DNA from: Peteryoungia wuzhouensis
GTDB taxonomy: Bacteria > Pseudomonadota > Alphaproteobacteria > Rhizobiales > Rhizobiaceae
Reading direction: 5' to 3'
Length of the DNA stretch: 64,000 nucleotides
Assembly (NCBI RefSeq): GCF_003205195.1
Contig: NZ_QJRY01000001.1
Span: 806,001-870,000 of the forward strand
Shown: in pieces, positions 18,702-27,208 of the stretch
Numbering within the stretch: position 1 is the stretch's first letter
Layout: each line of letters starts with the position of its first letter
Program-made: the position numbers and the translations under genes
Notes under the pieces: model-generated
Database searches by the model: none
The model's input: the letters and a program-made list of their open reading frames with translations, nothing else
What the model was told of the DNA's origin: nothing

Positions 18702-21275
18702 ATGTCGCTGTCGGAATATCGTCGCAAGCGCGACTTCAAGGCAACGCCGGAACCCAAGGCGCAAGCGGCGAGGACGAAGGGCAACAGCTTCGTCATCCAG
18801 AAGCATGCCGCCCGCCGGCTCCACTACGATTTCCGCCTGGAGATGAACGGAGTCCTCAAGAGCTGGGCGGTCACGCGTGGCCCAAGCCTCGTGCCGAGCG
18901 AGAAACGGCTGGCGGTTCATGTCGAGGATCACCCGCTGGCCTATGGTGATTTCGAAGGCGTCATTCCGCCTGGACAATATGGTTCCGGCGAGGTGATCGT
19001 CTGGGATCGTGGCAATTGGGAGCCGCTGCATGATGCGGCCAAGGGCTACAGAAAAGGGCATCTGGAATTCTCCCTGCAGGGGGAAAAACTCCACGGCCAC
19101 TGGCATCTCGTGCGCATGGCGAAAAGAGACGGCGAGACGCGGGAGAACTGGCTGCTGATCAAGGGCGACGACGAGTTTGCCCGCAGCGACACAGATCCCG
19201 ACGTCATCGAGGAACTGCCTCTATCGGTCAAAAGCGGCCGGCCGATCGAAAGCCTGAAGGGAGACGGAAAGGCCGAGGTGTGGAATTCCCGCAAGACCAA
19301 GCAGGCAGCTAAGGCCAATACACCGGGGAAATCGAAAGTTGCCAAGGCGGCGGAGACCAAGGCCCGCACCACAGTGAAGGGTACAAAACCGGTGGCCTTG
19401 CCGGATTTCGTGCCGCCGGCGCTGGCCACACTGGTCAAGACGGTGCCGAAGGGCGGTCGCTGGCTGCACGAGATCAAGCTCGACGGTTATCGCATTCAAG
19501 CCCGTGTCGATCATGGCGACGTACGGCTCCTGACCCGGACCGGCCTGGACTGGACGGACCGCTTCGGTGACGCAATCAGCCAGGCATTGATAGCACTGCC
19601 GGTGCAGGCAGCTTTGCTCGACGGGGAAATCGTGGTCGAGACGGGCAATGGCAGCAGCGATTTTTCTCTTCTGCAGGCGGATCTCAGCGACGGACGGGCC
19701 GACCGTTTCGTCTACTACATCTTCGACCTCCTGCATCTCGACGGACAGGATCTGACCGGCGCATCGCTGATCCGGCGAAAAGCGGTGCTCGAACACTTGA
19801 TGCGACCCGCAGAAGGGCCTTTGAAATACTCGACGCATTTCGACGAGAGTGGCGAGCTGGTGCTCAAACACGCCTGTCGGCTGAGCCTCGAAGGCGTCAT
19901 TTCCAAGGTTGCCGACGCACCGTATCGGTCCGGTCGCGGGCGCGACTGGGTGAAGTCAAAGTGCACGGCGCGGCAGGAACTGGTGATCGGGGGGTACGTG
20001 CCGTCGTCTGTTTCGGACACGGCGATTGGATCGTTGATCATGGGCGTCAACGACAAGGACGGCCTTCGTCATGTCGGCCGCGTCGGGACAGGCTACAGCG
20101 CCAGCGTCGCGCGCCAGCTCTTCAGGCAGCTCAAGCCATTGGTTCAGACGAAGAGTCCGTTTGCAGGGACACTGACGAGCCTCGAGCGCAAGGATGCTGT
20201 CTTCGTCAAACCCGAACTGGTGGCCGAGGTCGAGTTTCGCGGCTGGACCGGCGATGCCCATCTCCGCCATGCCTCGTTCCGCGGCTTGCGCGACGACAAG
20301 ACGGCAACCGAGGTTGTCCAGGAGAGCGGGCCTATCCCGCAGCGTGGGTCGACCGCCAAGCCGCGCGCGCGGGCCGAGGCGACCGCCAAGCGCAGTGTGC
20401 CGCTCACCCATCCCGACAGGCTTTACTGGCCGGAAGCCGGTGTCACCAAGGAGGGATTGGCGGACTATTACGTTCAGGTCTGGCCGCGCATCGCGCCTTT
20501 CATCGTTGACAGGCCGCTCGCCCTGTTGCGCTGCCCGGAAGGGCATGCCGGTACCTGTTTCTTCCAGAAACATGGGTGGCGCGGCATGCGCAAGGAGATC
20601 ATCACGATCCGCGACCCCAAGGATGATGACGAACAGGCGTTGATCGGCATTCACGATCTCGATGGCCTGCTGGCCCTGGTGCAGCAGGGCGCGGCCCTCG
20701 AGATCCATCCATGGGGTTCGCGCGGCGGCGATCTGGAACGGCCGGACATGGTCAATATCGATCTCGATCCGGGGCCGGATGTGGACTGGGAGCGTGTGGT
20801 CGCTGCAGCTTTCGAAGTTCGACAGCGCTTTTCGGACATGGGGCTGACCGGTTTTGTCAAGACATCCGGCGGCAAGGGGCTGCATGTTGTCGCGCCCGTG
20901 AAGCCGAAGGCCGAATGGCCGGCCGTGAAAGCTGCCATGAAGGCACTTGCGGACAGCATGGCAGCCGACAGCCCGGACGACTATGTCGCGACGATCAGCA
21001 AGGCAAAGCGAAAGGGCAAGATCTTGATCGACTACCTGCGCAACGGGCGCGGAAATACGGCTGTCGCGCCCTACTCCACCCGTGCGAGAGAGGGCGCGCC
21101 GGTCTCCATGCCGCTGTCATTCGACGAACTGGGGCCCGACATCGGGCCAAACCATTACACGGTGACGAATACCCCGAGCCGGCTCGAACAGCAGGACAGT
21201 GATCCATGGGCGGATTTTCGCAAGGCGGAGGCGCCCATCTCCACCAGCATTCGCAAGTCGCGCAGCAAGCGGTGA
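18702..21275 (+). CDS. ligD: Multifunctional NHEJ DNA ligase LigD
   Basis: LigD trims, fills and seals double-strand breaks with Ku. The 857-residue protein has the order phosphoesterase-ligase-polymerase. The phosphoesterase covers ~1-170 and contains RRLHYDFRLEMNGVLKSWAV and the EDH motif. A low-complexity Lys/Ala linker spans ~195-230. The ATP-dependent ligase has its nucleotidyl lysine K259 in HEIKLDGYR. The archaeo-eukaryotic primase-type polymerase covers ~570-850, with NIDLDPGPD as the metal-binding motif and SGGKGLHVV. All three active-site regions are present, so full function is likely. A second ku gene converges on it with three bases between stops. Confidence 0.96.
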   Translation: MSLSEYRRKRDFKATPEPKAQAARTKGNSFVIQKHAARRLHYDFRLEMNGVLKSWAVTRGPSLVPSEKRLAVHVEDHPLAYGDFEGVIPPGQYGSGEVIVWDRGNWEPLHDAAKGYRKGHLEFSLQGEKLHGHWHLVRMAKRDGETRENWLLIKGDDEFARSDTDPDVIEELPLSVKSGRPIESLKGDGKAEVWNSRKTKQAAKANTPGKSKVAKAAETKARTTVKGTKPVALPDFVPPALATLVKTVPKGGRWLHEIKLDGYRIQARVDHGDVRLLTRTGLDWTDRFGDAISQALIALPVQAALLDGEIVVETGNGSSDFSLLQADLSDGRADRFVYYIFDLLHLDGQDLTGASLIRRKAVLEHLMRPAEGPLKYSTHFDESGELVLKHACRLSLEGVISKVADAPYRSGRGRDWVKSKCTARQELVIGGYVPSSVSDTAIGSLIMGVNDKDGLRHVGRVGTGYSASVARQLFRQLKPLVQTKSPFAGTLTSLERKDAVFVKPELVAEVEFRGWTGDAHLRHASFRGLRDDKTATEVVQESGPIPQRGSTAKPRARAEATAKRSVPLTHPDRLYWPEAGVTKEGLADYYVQVWPRIAPFIVDRPLALLRCPEGHAGTCFFQKHGWRGMRKEIITIRDPKDDDEQALIGIHDLDGLLALVQQGAALEIHPWGSRGGDLERPDMVNIDLDPGPDVDWERVVAAAFEVRQRFSDMGLTGFVKTSGGKGLHVVAPVKPKAEWPAVKAAMKALADSMAADSPDDYVATISKAKRKGKILIDYLRNGRGNTAVAPYSTRAREGAPVSMPLSFDELGPDIGPNHYTVTNTPSRLEQQDSDPWADFRKAEAPISTSIRKSRSKR

Positions 21276-21278
21276 AGC

Positions 21279-22088
21279 CTACTTGCGCGCACCGCCTTTC
21301 TTTTCGGAGGCGAGGCTGCGGCGGAGCGCTTCCATGATGTCGATGACATTGTCCTTGGACGCTGGTTCCGGCGCGGCCCTCGGCTTCGACCGTTTCGACT
21401 TCTTGCTGCGCATCGCGATGATTTCATGGAGGCGCTCTTCAACCGGATCCTGTACCAGCTTGGGAGACCAGTTGCGCATGCGCGCCTGAACCAGTTTCTT
21501 CATCATCGTCCTGGCACGCGCTGGCGACGATTCCTCGCCTGCTTGCCCAAAGAAGGGATCGGCGTCGCGCACCTCGTCTCCGTACCGCAAGGTCCAGACA
21601 ATCATGCCGTTTTCGCGCGGCACAAGAAGCACGGAGTGTTCACGGCGATAGAGCACCAGACGTGCGATGCCACCCGTATCGGTCTTGCGCATGGCTTCAC
21701 GGATCACCGCAAACGCTTCCTCGCTCACCTTGTCGGCGGGGGCCAGGAAGTGCGGGCTGTCATACCAGATCCAGCCGATCGAGTTTTGCGGGACGAAACT
21801 TTCGATATCGATCGTGCGGGTGCTTTCCAGCGCCACGTCATCGAGCTCTTCGTCTTCGATGAGGACATAGTCATCCTCTCCCCGGGCATAACCCTTGACC
21901 TGGTCTTCGTCATCAACAGGCTCGCCCGTTTGCGCATCGATATAGCGGTTCACCACGCGGTTGCCTGTCTGGCGGTTGATGTTGTGGAAGCGAAGTTTGC
22001 TGCTCTCGGTGACGGCGGGTGTCATCGAAACGCGGCAGGTCACGAGCGAGAGCTTCAGATAGCCTTTCCAAAACGCTCTTTGTGCCAC
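21279..22088 (-). CDS. ku: Non-homologous end-joining protein Ku (second copy)
   Basis: This second Ku of 269 residues starts with QRAFWKGYLKLSLVTCRVSM and contains FHNINRQTGNRVVNRYIDAQ and VKGYARGEDDYV. It is clearly diverged from the first Ku and is encoded on the opposite strand, converging on ligD. Its tail is shorter and less basic than that of the first copy. The start is GTG at 22088. An exact EcfG-type promoter sits 48 bases upstream. Two Ku subunits could form homo- or heterodimers, which the sequence cannot decide. Confidence 0.95.
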   Translation of the reverse strand: MAQRAFWKGYLKLSLVTCRVSMTPAVTESSKLRFHNINRQTGNRVVNRYIDAQTGEPVDDEDQVKGYARGEDDYVLIEDEELDDVALESTRTIDIESFVPQNSIGWIWYDSPHFLAPADKVSEEAFAVIREAMRKTDTGGIARLVLYRREHSVLLVPRENGMIVWTLRYGDEVRDADPFFGQAGEESSPARARTMMKKLVQARMRNWSPKLVQDPVEERLHEIIAMRSKKSKRSKPRAAPEPASKDNVIDIMEALRRSLASEKKGGARK

Positions 22089-22135
22089 CGCATTCTCTCC
22101 CTGTCGTGCGGTCCGTCCGCAGATCTGCCCCGGAA

Positions 22136-22160
22136 AACGCGCGCAGTCGACAGGGGTTCC
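22136..22160 (-). promoter_or_regulatory. EcfG-type promoter for the second ku
   Basis: Read on the - strand, the site is GGAAC, 16 bases, CGTT, an exact EcfG consensus. The -10 element lies 48 bases before the GTG of the second ku gene, a sensible distance. It is one of two such promoters facing opposite ways in this gap. Confidence 0.78.
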
Positions 22161-22189
22161 CCTTTCCCATCAATTCGGCAGTTGCGACG

Positions 22190-22214
22190 GGAACCGTTTG
22201 CCCGCAATCGCGTT
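22190..22214 (+). promoter_or_regulatory. EcfG-type promoter for the DUF2934-glgA pair
   Basis: The + strand reads GGAAC, 16 bases, CGTT, an exact EcfG consensus. It lies 160 bases before the ATG of the DUF2934 gene, so the leader would be fairly long. The same stretch read in reverse gives GGAAC-N16-GGTT, a one-mismatch site towards ku, so the element may work in both directions. Confidence 0.65.
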
Positions 22215-22374
22215 CCTCTGAAGCCAGTTCCCCTCGAATGACAGTCCGGGGATCAGCCAATGGTATGGGGGTACCGCTGGCAGATCGGTCCGGTACCGGT
22301 GGACGCGACGAGACCGCGCCCGACCGAAACGCATTCCCGTGGAGCCAGGCCAGCGGCGACGACGGAGAATTGCC

Positions 22375-22641
22375 ATGCCTGAACGTGACTACGACTGGAT
22401 AGCCCGGCGGGCCTATACGCTGTGGGAAGAAGAAGGGCGCCCGCATGGCGCCGACGAGGCCCATTGGCTGTCTGCCCTCGGCGACTGGGAGAGGCTTCAG
22501 GCGTCGGCAGACGAGACCACGGAAAAGGCAGGGAGGCGCATCGCCCAGGCGCAGGCATCGGCCGAGGAGGAAGGCCTGATCATCACGGAGGAACCCATCC
22601 AGCAACCGCGACGCAAGGCGGTCAGGAGCAAGAAAGGGTGA
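22375..22641 (+). CDS. DUF2934 domain-containing small protein
   Basis: The 88-residue product carries the DUF2934 signature near its N-terminus (DWIARRAYTLWEEEGRPHGADEAHW). It is otherwise charged and probably soluble. No biochemical role is known to me for this family, which is common in alphaproteobacteria near carbon-storage and stress genes. The ATG at 22375 lies just after a GACGGAGAA ribosome site. Its stop overlaps the GTG start of glgA (GTGA), so the two are likely co-translated. An EcfG-type promoter lies upstream. Confidence 0.85.
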   Translation: MPERDYDWIARRAYTLWEEEGRPHGADEAHWLSALGDWERLQASADETTEKAGRRIAQAQASAEEEGLIITEEPIQQPRRKAVRSKKG

Positions 22642-24221
22642 CGAAAGTGGCCGGACTCGATCTTTCACTGGCCCTCAGCCGGGCACAGTTCATCCAACGC
22701 GTTCGTGCGGCCTATCACCGTGACGAGGAGGAGGTGCCCAACCGCCGCCGTGCCATCACCCGCGTGCCTTTGCACGTGCTGGCCGTGACCTCGGAAATCT
22801 ATCCGCTGGTGAAGACCGGCGGCCTTGCCGATGTCACAGGCGCGCTGCCGAAGGCACTCGCCACCTACGGCATCGAAACCCACACCCTGATCCCCGGTTA
22901 TCCGTCCATCCTGGCTTTGGCGCGGCTTCACCCACCATTGATGGAGTTCGATGACCTGCTCGGCGAGAAGGCGAGCCTGCGACATCTGGAGATTGACGGG
23001 ATCAGCCTCTTCGTCCTCGACGCCCCGGCACTCTACGACCGTCCGGGGGGCCCCTATGTCGACGAAAACGGTTACGACCATCCCGACAACTGGAAGCGCT
23101 TTGCGGTTCTCTCCCTCGCCGGCGCGGAGATCGCAGCCGGGGCACTGCCCGGATGGCGACCGGATCTGGTGCACACGCACGACTGGCAGTCGGCTCTGAC
23201 CTCCGTTTACCTGCGCCAGATGGGATCGCCGGTACCGGTTGTGCTCACCATTCACAACCTTGCCTTCCAAGGCCAATATTCTGCGGATCTGCTGCCGTAT
23301 ATCGGTCTGCCGCCCGAGGCCTATTCCGTCGATTCCATGGAGTATTTCGGCGACATCAGTTACCTGAAGGGTGGATTGATGACCGCCGACCACATCACCG
23401 TGGTCAGCCCGACCTATGCCCGCGAGATCCTGTCTCCGACTTTCGGCATGGGTCTGGATGGGGTGCTGAACACGAAGATCGACCGCCTTCAGGGCATCGT
23501 CAACGGCATCGACAACGAAGTGTGGAATCCGGCCACCGACCCCTATCTTCCGTTCCGCTTCGACATGAAAAGCTTGCGGAACAAGAAAAACAACAAAGCT
23601 CTGCTCCTGGAGCGGTTCAACCTCCAGCCCGGTGATGGACCATTGTTTTCGGCGGTGACACGCGTGACCTGGCAGAAGGGCATGGACATGCTTGCCGAGG
23701 TGGCGGACGAGATCTTCTATCGCGGTGGCCGGTTGATCGTACTTGGCCAGGGCGATCACGCGATTGAGGATGCGCTGAAGGCAACTGCGGCCCGCTTCCC
23801 CGGCAAGATGGCCGTCAGTGTCGGATACAATGAGCCGACGGCGCATTTCATTCATGGGGGGTCGGATGCGATCATCCAGCCATCGCGTTTCGAACCCTGC
23901 GGGCTGACCCAGCTTTACGCCATGCGCTATGGCTGTGTGCCCGTCGTCTCCCGGACGGGCGGCCTGTCGGAAACGATCATCGACGCCAATGACGCGGCGC
24001 TGTCGGCAAGGGCAGCAACGGGTTTCCAGTTTCATCCGGTTCGTCCGGAGGGCTTGCGCCAGGCGCTTCGGCGCGCAGCGGACGCTTATGAGGACAAACG
24101 CAAATGGGCGCGACTGCAATTGCAGGCCATGCGTGCCGATTATTCCTGGGATCGCAGCGCCGAGAGTTACGCACAGGTCTATGGCCGCCTGACGGAACAG
24201 CGGTTCCAGGCCACGCATTGA
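22638..24221 (+). CDS. glgA: Glycogen synthase GlgA with an N-terminal extension
   Basis: GlgA transfers glucose from ADP-glucose to growing alpha-1,4-glucan. The GT5 signature VTSEIYPLVKTGGLADVTGALP occurs at residues ~51-72 of the 527-residue protein. The C-terminal nucleotide-sugar site includes RFEPCGLTQLYAMRYGCVPV and RTGGLSETI. Classical GlgA begins almost at this signature, so about 44 N-terminal residues are extra. I chose the GTG at 22638, which overlaps the preceding stop, but a start nearer the signature (for example a later GTG) is possible. A strong terminator follows. No other glg gene is in the window. Confidence 0.92.
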   Translation: MTKVAGLDLSLALSRAQFIQRVRAAYHRDEEEVPNRRRAITRVPLHVLAVTSEIYPLVKTGGLADVTGALPKALATYGIETHTLIPGYPSILALARLHPPLMEFDDLLGEKASLRHLEIDGISLFVLDAPALYDRPGGPYVDENGYDHPDNWKRFAVLSLAGAEIAAGALPGWRPDLVHTHDWQSALTSVYLRQMGSPVPVVLTIHNLAFQGQYSADLLPYIGLPPEAYSVDSMEYFGDISYLKGGLMTADHITVVSPTYAREILSPTFGMGLDGVLNTKIDRLQGIVNGIDNEVWNPATDPYLPFRFDMKSLRNKKNNKALLLERFNLQPGDGPLFSAVTRVTWQKGMDMLAEVADEIFYRGGRLIVLGQGDHAIEDALKATAARFPGKMAVSVGYNEPTAHFIHGGSDAIIQPSRFEPCGLTQLYAMRYGCVPVVSRTGGLSETIIDANDAALSARAATGFQFHPVRPEGLRQALRRAADAYEDKRKWARLQLQAMRADYSWDRSAESYAQVYGRLTEQRFQATH

Positions 24222-24235
24222 GGACATACACCCAC

Positions 24236-24269
24236 GAAAAAGGACCCGGCGCTCACCGGGTCCTTTTTT
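24236..24269 (+). terminator. Strong Rho-independent terminator after glgA
   Basis: The hairpin arms AGGACCCGG and CCGGGTCCT are perfectly complementary with a six-base loop, and six T residues end the structure. An A-run precedes the left arm, so it could also serve transcripts arriving from the right. It lies 14 bases past the glgA stop. Confidence 0.93.
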
Positions 24270-24363
24270 CGTCCAGAGTGATTGGATCACAAGATCCCTG
24301 ATCTTGCTCTACCTTTCCAACCCGCGCCAGGGGCACCCTGGGAAAGGGTTGGCCCTACCATTC

Positions 24364-24639
24364 TCATCGCCAATCTTCCGCTCGCTGCTCCGTTCCGACA
24401 GGACCACCTCGAAGGGCAATGCTGCGCTCCAGCGCTGCGATATCGTCGCTTGTCGCGGGCACCGGATCTTCTGCAATCGCTTCCAGCACGGCCGGATCGA
24501 GCGCGCCGGAGCGCAATGCCATGCGCAGCGTCTCACGCGTTTGGCGCTCCGCCTCCAGCTGGGCAAAGAGCGCGATGATCAGCCGGTCGCGGGGATCCGG
24601 ATAGCGGCGCCATTGTGGGGGGCGGACTGTCTGGGCCAT
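24364..24639 (-). CDS. Small hypothetical protein under a stress-type promoter
   Basis: I do not recognise this 91-residue soluble, charged protein (starts MAQTVRPPQWRRYPDPRDR). Support for it being real comes from a good ribosome site (AAAGGA eleven bases before the ATG) and an EcfG-like promoter 40 bases upstream. It stands alone on the - strand between glgA and another small gene. Confidence 0.6.
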   Translation of the reverse strand: MAQTVRPPQWRRYPDPRDRLIIALFAQLEAERQTRETLRMALRSGALDPAVLEAIAEDPVPATSDDIAALERSIALRGGPVGTEQRAEDWR

Positions 24640-24678
24640 GGCCTTGTCCTTTCAGGTAGACAATTCGGTTCTGCAGGA

Positions 24679-24703
24679 AACTTTTATCGCCCGCCATTGT
24701 TCC
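24679..24703 (-). promoter_or_regulatory. EcfG-like promoter for the 91-residue gene
   Basis: On the - strand this reads GGAAC, 16 bases, AGTT, one mismatch from CGTT. The -10 element is 40 bases before the ATG at 24639. The region is partly palindromic, so weak activity towards the 24739 gene is conceivable. Confidence 0.6.
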
Positions 24704-24738
24704 CCTTTCGGGTCCGCAGGAAGCCCAGGGAGCAAGAC

Positions 24739-25035
24739 ATGCCGGATAATGCCCAGACGATCGAAGGTCGATTGAACGCCCATCGGGAGATCCTCATCTC
24801 CCTTTTGACGGAAGCGCTGCTGGTGCCAGGCGGGCCTCAGCATCTGTTGCGCAACCTGGAACAGGAAGTGCTCCTGCGCGACGGGTCGGAGGATCCGGGT
24901 GCCACGCCGTCTGCCGGCGCTGGACGCGGCAACGAGAAAAGCCAGGAGATCCGGGAAATCCTGGATACCGCGAAGGAAAGAGCCGAAGCGCTGAGGCGGA
25001 TCACCGTGGAAAATGCGGACGGAACGGCTTCGTGA
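24739..25035 (+). CDS. Small hypothetical protein
   Basis: This 98-residue soluble protein has two helical halves separated by a Gly/Ala-rich linker (ATPSAGAGRGNE). I know no function. The ATG at 24739 (MPDNAQTIEGRL) follows a GGGAG ribosome site. The frame remains open upstream to 24304, but that part lies antisense to the 91-residue gene and was not used. It is divergent from that gene and shares its stress-gene neighbourhood. Confidence 0.6.
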   Translation: MPDNAQTIEGRLNAHREILISLLTEALLVPGGPQHLLRNLEQEVLLRDGSEDPGATPSAGAGRGNEKSQEIREILDTAKERAEALRRITVENADGTAS

Positions 25036-25074
25036 TGTGTGTCTCCCGCGACATTCGGACGAGGCCTTCACACA

Positions 25075-25335
25075 TCAGGACTTGTCTTTATCGCGAAGAT
25101 CGAAATTGACATTCCAATCCTTGGGTGGGTTCTTCCCATTCGCTGGCCGTTTGTGGGTGGTGGCGTCTTGCGAACCCGCTATCACCGTGGGCTTGGCGCT
25201 GACGACACCATCATTGTCTCCGCCATGCCGCGTGCCGACGAACTGTCCGGTGGCATCCTTTTCAATACGCTCCGACTGTTTCTTGGCCGACCCCGCTGTT
25301 TCGGAGTTCTCGTGGCGATCCTTGCGCATGCTCAT
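25075..25335 (-). CDS. Small basic hypothetical protein under a stress-type promoter
   Basis: The 86-residue product (starts MSMRKDRHENSETAGSAKK) is hydrophilic and lysine-rich, and probably disordered. I recognise no domain. The longer open frame to 25824 is antisense-like to the kinase gene and lacks support. An EcfG-like site ends 50 bases upstream, inside the end of the kinase region, which argues for its own stress-induced transcript. Confidence 0.6.
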   Translation of the reverse strand: MSMRKDRHENSETAGSAKKQSERIEKDATGQFVGTRHGGDNDGVVSAKPTVIAGSQDATTHKRPANGKNPPKDWNVNFDLRDKDKS

Positions 25336-25360
25336 GTCTCCTCTGTCGTGTGTGAAAGAC

Positions 25361-25385
25361 AACAGAGAAGCAATCGCAAGGTTCC
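25361..25385 (-). promoter_or_regulatory. EcfG-like promoter for the 86-residue gene
   Basis: On the - strand the site is GGAAC, 16 bases, TGTT, one mismatch from CGTT. The -10 element is 26 bases from the ATG at 25335. It lies in the short gap after the histidine kinase stop. Confidence 0.6.
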
Positions 25386-25388
25386 AGG

Positions 25389-27074
25389 TCAGGTCGTCGT
25401 GCCCCCGGTAAAGGCGCTGAGCGGCGCCAGCAGTTCCCAGCGCAGACCGCTTGGATCGAAGTCCATCGTCACCTCGCCTGCGAAAGAACTGGCTGCGTGC
25501 CGTTCGATGACTGTGGAACCAAAACCGCGGCGGGTGGGCGCGATAACAGGCGGTCCGTGCTGCTCTGTCCAGGTGAGCCGCAGCTTCGGATCTTCGGAAG
25601 TCTCGTCCTCCACGATCCATTCCACACGGATGCGCCCCTCCAGCACCGACAGCGCGCCGTATTTCACCGAATTGGTCGCCAGTTCGTGGAAGACGAGGCC
25701 GAGATTTTGAACCGCACTCGCGTTGACCAGAAGATCGGGTCCCCGGCGCTCGACCCTGTCGGCCGAGCCTGCGACGGTCGCCAGCTGCAGATCGACGAGG
25801 TTCGCCAGCGGAATTCCACCCCATTCCTGCCGGGCGAGCGCTTCGATGGATTGGGCAAGGCCTGCCAGCCGGCCGCTCACAGCGCGCTGAAAACCCTCCA
25901 CACTGTCGGCACTGCGCGCGAGTTGGCGCATCATCGCCTGCACCAGCGACAGGATGTTCTTCGTGCGGTGAACCAGTTCCTGCAGGATGAAATGAATGCG
26001 CTCTTCGGCCTCGGCACGATCAAAGGACGCATTGGAGAGCGCGATGGCGACCTGGTTCGCCTCAACGATCCGCGTGCGCGCCGGCGAGACGATCTCGCCC
26101 TTGCCGATCCGGTTCGCCATCAAAGCGATGGTGCGGATCGACGACCGCAACTGATGGGCCGCAATCAGGGCGACGGAGAGACTGATGGTGAGAATAACGA
26201 GGCTTCCGACCAAGAGGCTCTTCCAGGCTGCAACAAACGTCTTCTGTGCGCCGGCAACAGGACCCCAGACTGCGACACGCCAGGGCCAGTCGGTTACCCG
26301 GGCATAACCCAGCATATACTGGTCACCATTCTGATAGAAAACCGCGCTGCCGTTCGGTCCGAACATCAGCTCCAGCCAGCCTTGCGGAAACTGCTCGCCG
26401 GAAGGGCGGCTGTCGATACCGCTGGAAACGACCACCTTACCATCGTCATCGAGAAGAGCTGCAGACCAGCCGGGCGGCAGGTTTTCCCTCGACGTATGAC
26501 TGGCGAGGCTTTCAGCATCCTGGGTGAGGACCACCGCATCCACCCCGGCGCGATTGCCTTCGGGGACCGGCATGGTGAGGTTGACCACCCATTGCTGACT
26601 GGTGTGGCCGAAAAAGATGCCGGACAGCTCGACATGACCGGAGCGCAGAGCCGACTGCAGCGAAGCGATGTTCGACATGGGTTGAAGCGAGGAGCCCCAG
26701 GGTCTGCGGGTGTTCAGGAGCTGTCGGCCGTCCCGTCCGACAAGCAGGATATACATCGAACTTCCTTTGAGGCTTCCGGCAACCCGATCGTAAAAGGCTT
26801 CGAGATTGCCGTCCTGCACCTCCGGCGAGTTTGCGATCAGTGTCAGGGTGGTCTCAAGGTCGGAAATCTTGCGCTCGACACTTCGACCGATGTTTTGAGC
26901 GTCCCGGCCGGCATTGACCTTGAGCGCCTGGAACTGGGACTGTTCGAGTTCGAGAAGAAGAAACGCGGCGAAGCCCAACAGAGGCAGAGTCGAGAGCGTC
27001 ACCATGATCGTCAGATAGGTGCCGATCGAGGCCGTCGGGAACAGGTCGCGAAGGAGCCGCCTGAGCCACTTCAT
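25389..27074 (-). CDS. Membrane-bound HWE-family sensor histidine kinase
   Basis: The 561-residue protein has a membrane segment at ~18-42, a periplasmic double-Cache-like sensor region (~45-280), a second membrane segment at ~284-307 and a HAMP-like linker. The kinase core follows, with H369 in LQELVHRTKNILSLVQAMM. The HWE hallmarks are the N box VFHELATNSVKYGAL (H463-E-L) and a tryptophan-glutamate motif in RLTWTEQHG (W502, E504). No response regulator gene is adjacent. HWE and HisKA2 kinases often feed the PhyR-EcfG stress pathway in alphaproteobacteria. Its position among EcfG-type promoters suggests that role here, as inference. Confidence 0.9.
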   Translation of the reverse strand: MKWLRRLLRDLFPTASIGTYLTIMVTLSTLPLLGFAAFLLLELEQSQFQALKVNAGRDAQNIGRSVERKISDLETTLTLIANSPEVQDGNLEAFYDRVAGSLKGSSMYILLVGRDGRQLLNTRRPWGSSLQPMSNIASLQSALRSGHVELSGIFFGHTSQQWVVNLTMPVPEGNRAGVDAVVLTQDAESLASHTSRENLPPGWSAALLDDDGKVVVSSGIDSRPSGEQFPQGWLELMFGPNGSAVFYQNGDQYMLGYARVTDWPWRVAVWGPVAGAQKTFVAAWKSLLVGSLVILTISLSVALIAAHQLRSSIRTIALMANRIGKGEIVSPARTRIVEANQVAIALSNASFDRAEAEERIHFILQELVHRTKNILSLVQAMMRQLARSADSVEGFQRAVSGRLAGLAQSIEALARQEWGGIPLANLVDLQLATVAGSADRVERRGPDLLVNASAVQNLGLVFHELATNSVKYGALSVLEGRIRVEWIVEDETSEDPKLRLTWTEQHGPPVIAPTRRGFGSTVIERHAASSFAGEVTMDFDPSGLRWELLAPLSAFTGGTTT

Positions 27075-27153
27075 GGGCCTGCCCTGCGGAAGGGCTTGTC
27101 TTCAGGCCGGACATAATCCGGATCGAATTCCTCTGTGATCGCCGAATGCCAGG

Positions 27154-27178
27154 CGAACCAAAGTCGGACTGCCGCGTT
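27154..27178 (+). promoter_or_regulatory. Possible EcfG-like promoter for the BON gene
   Basis: The + strand shows CGAAC, 16 bases, CGTT, one mismatch in the -35. The -10 is 30 bases upstream of the BON ATG. It is weaker evidence than the exact sites. Confidence 0.45.
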
Positions 27179-27208
27179 AGGCTTCAAGGACAAACGCGGG
27201 AGCCCGAC

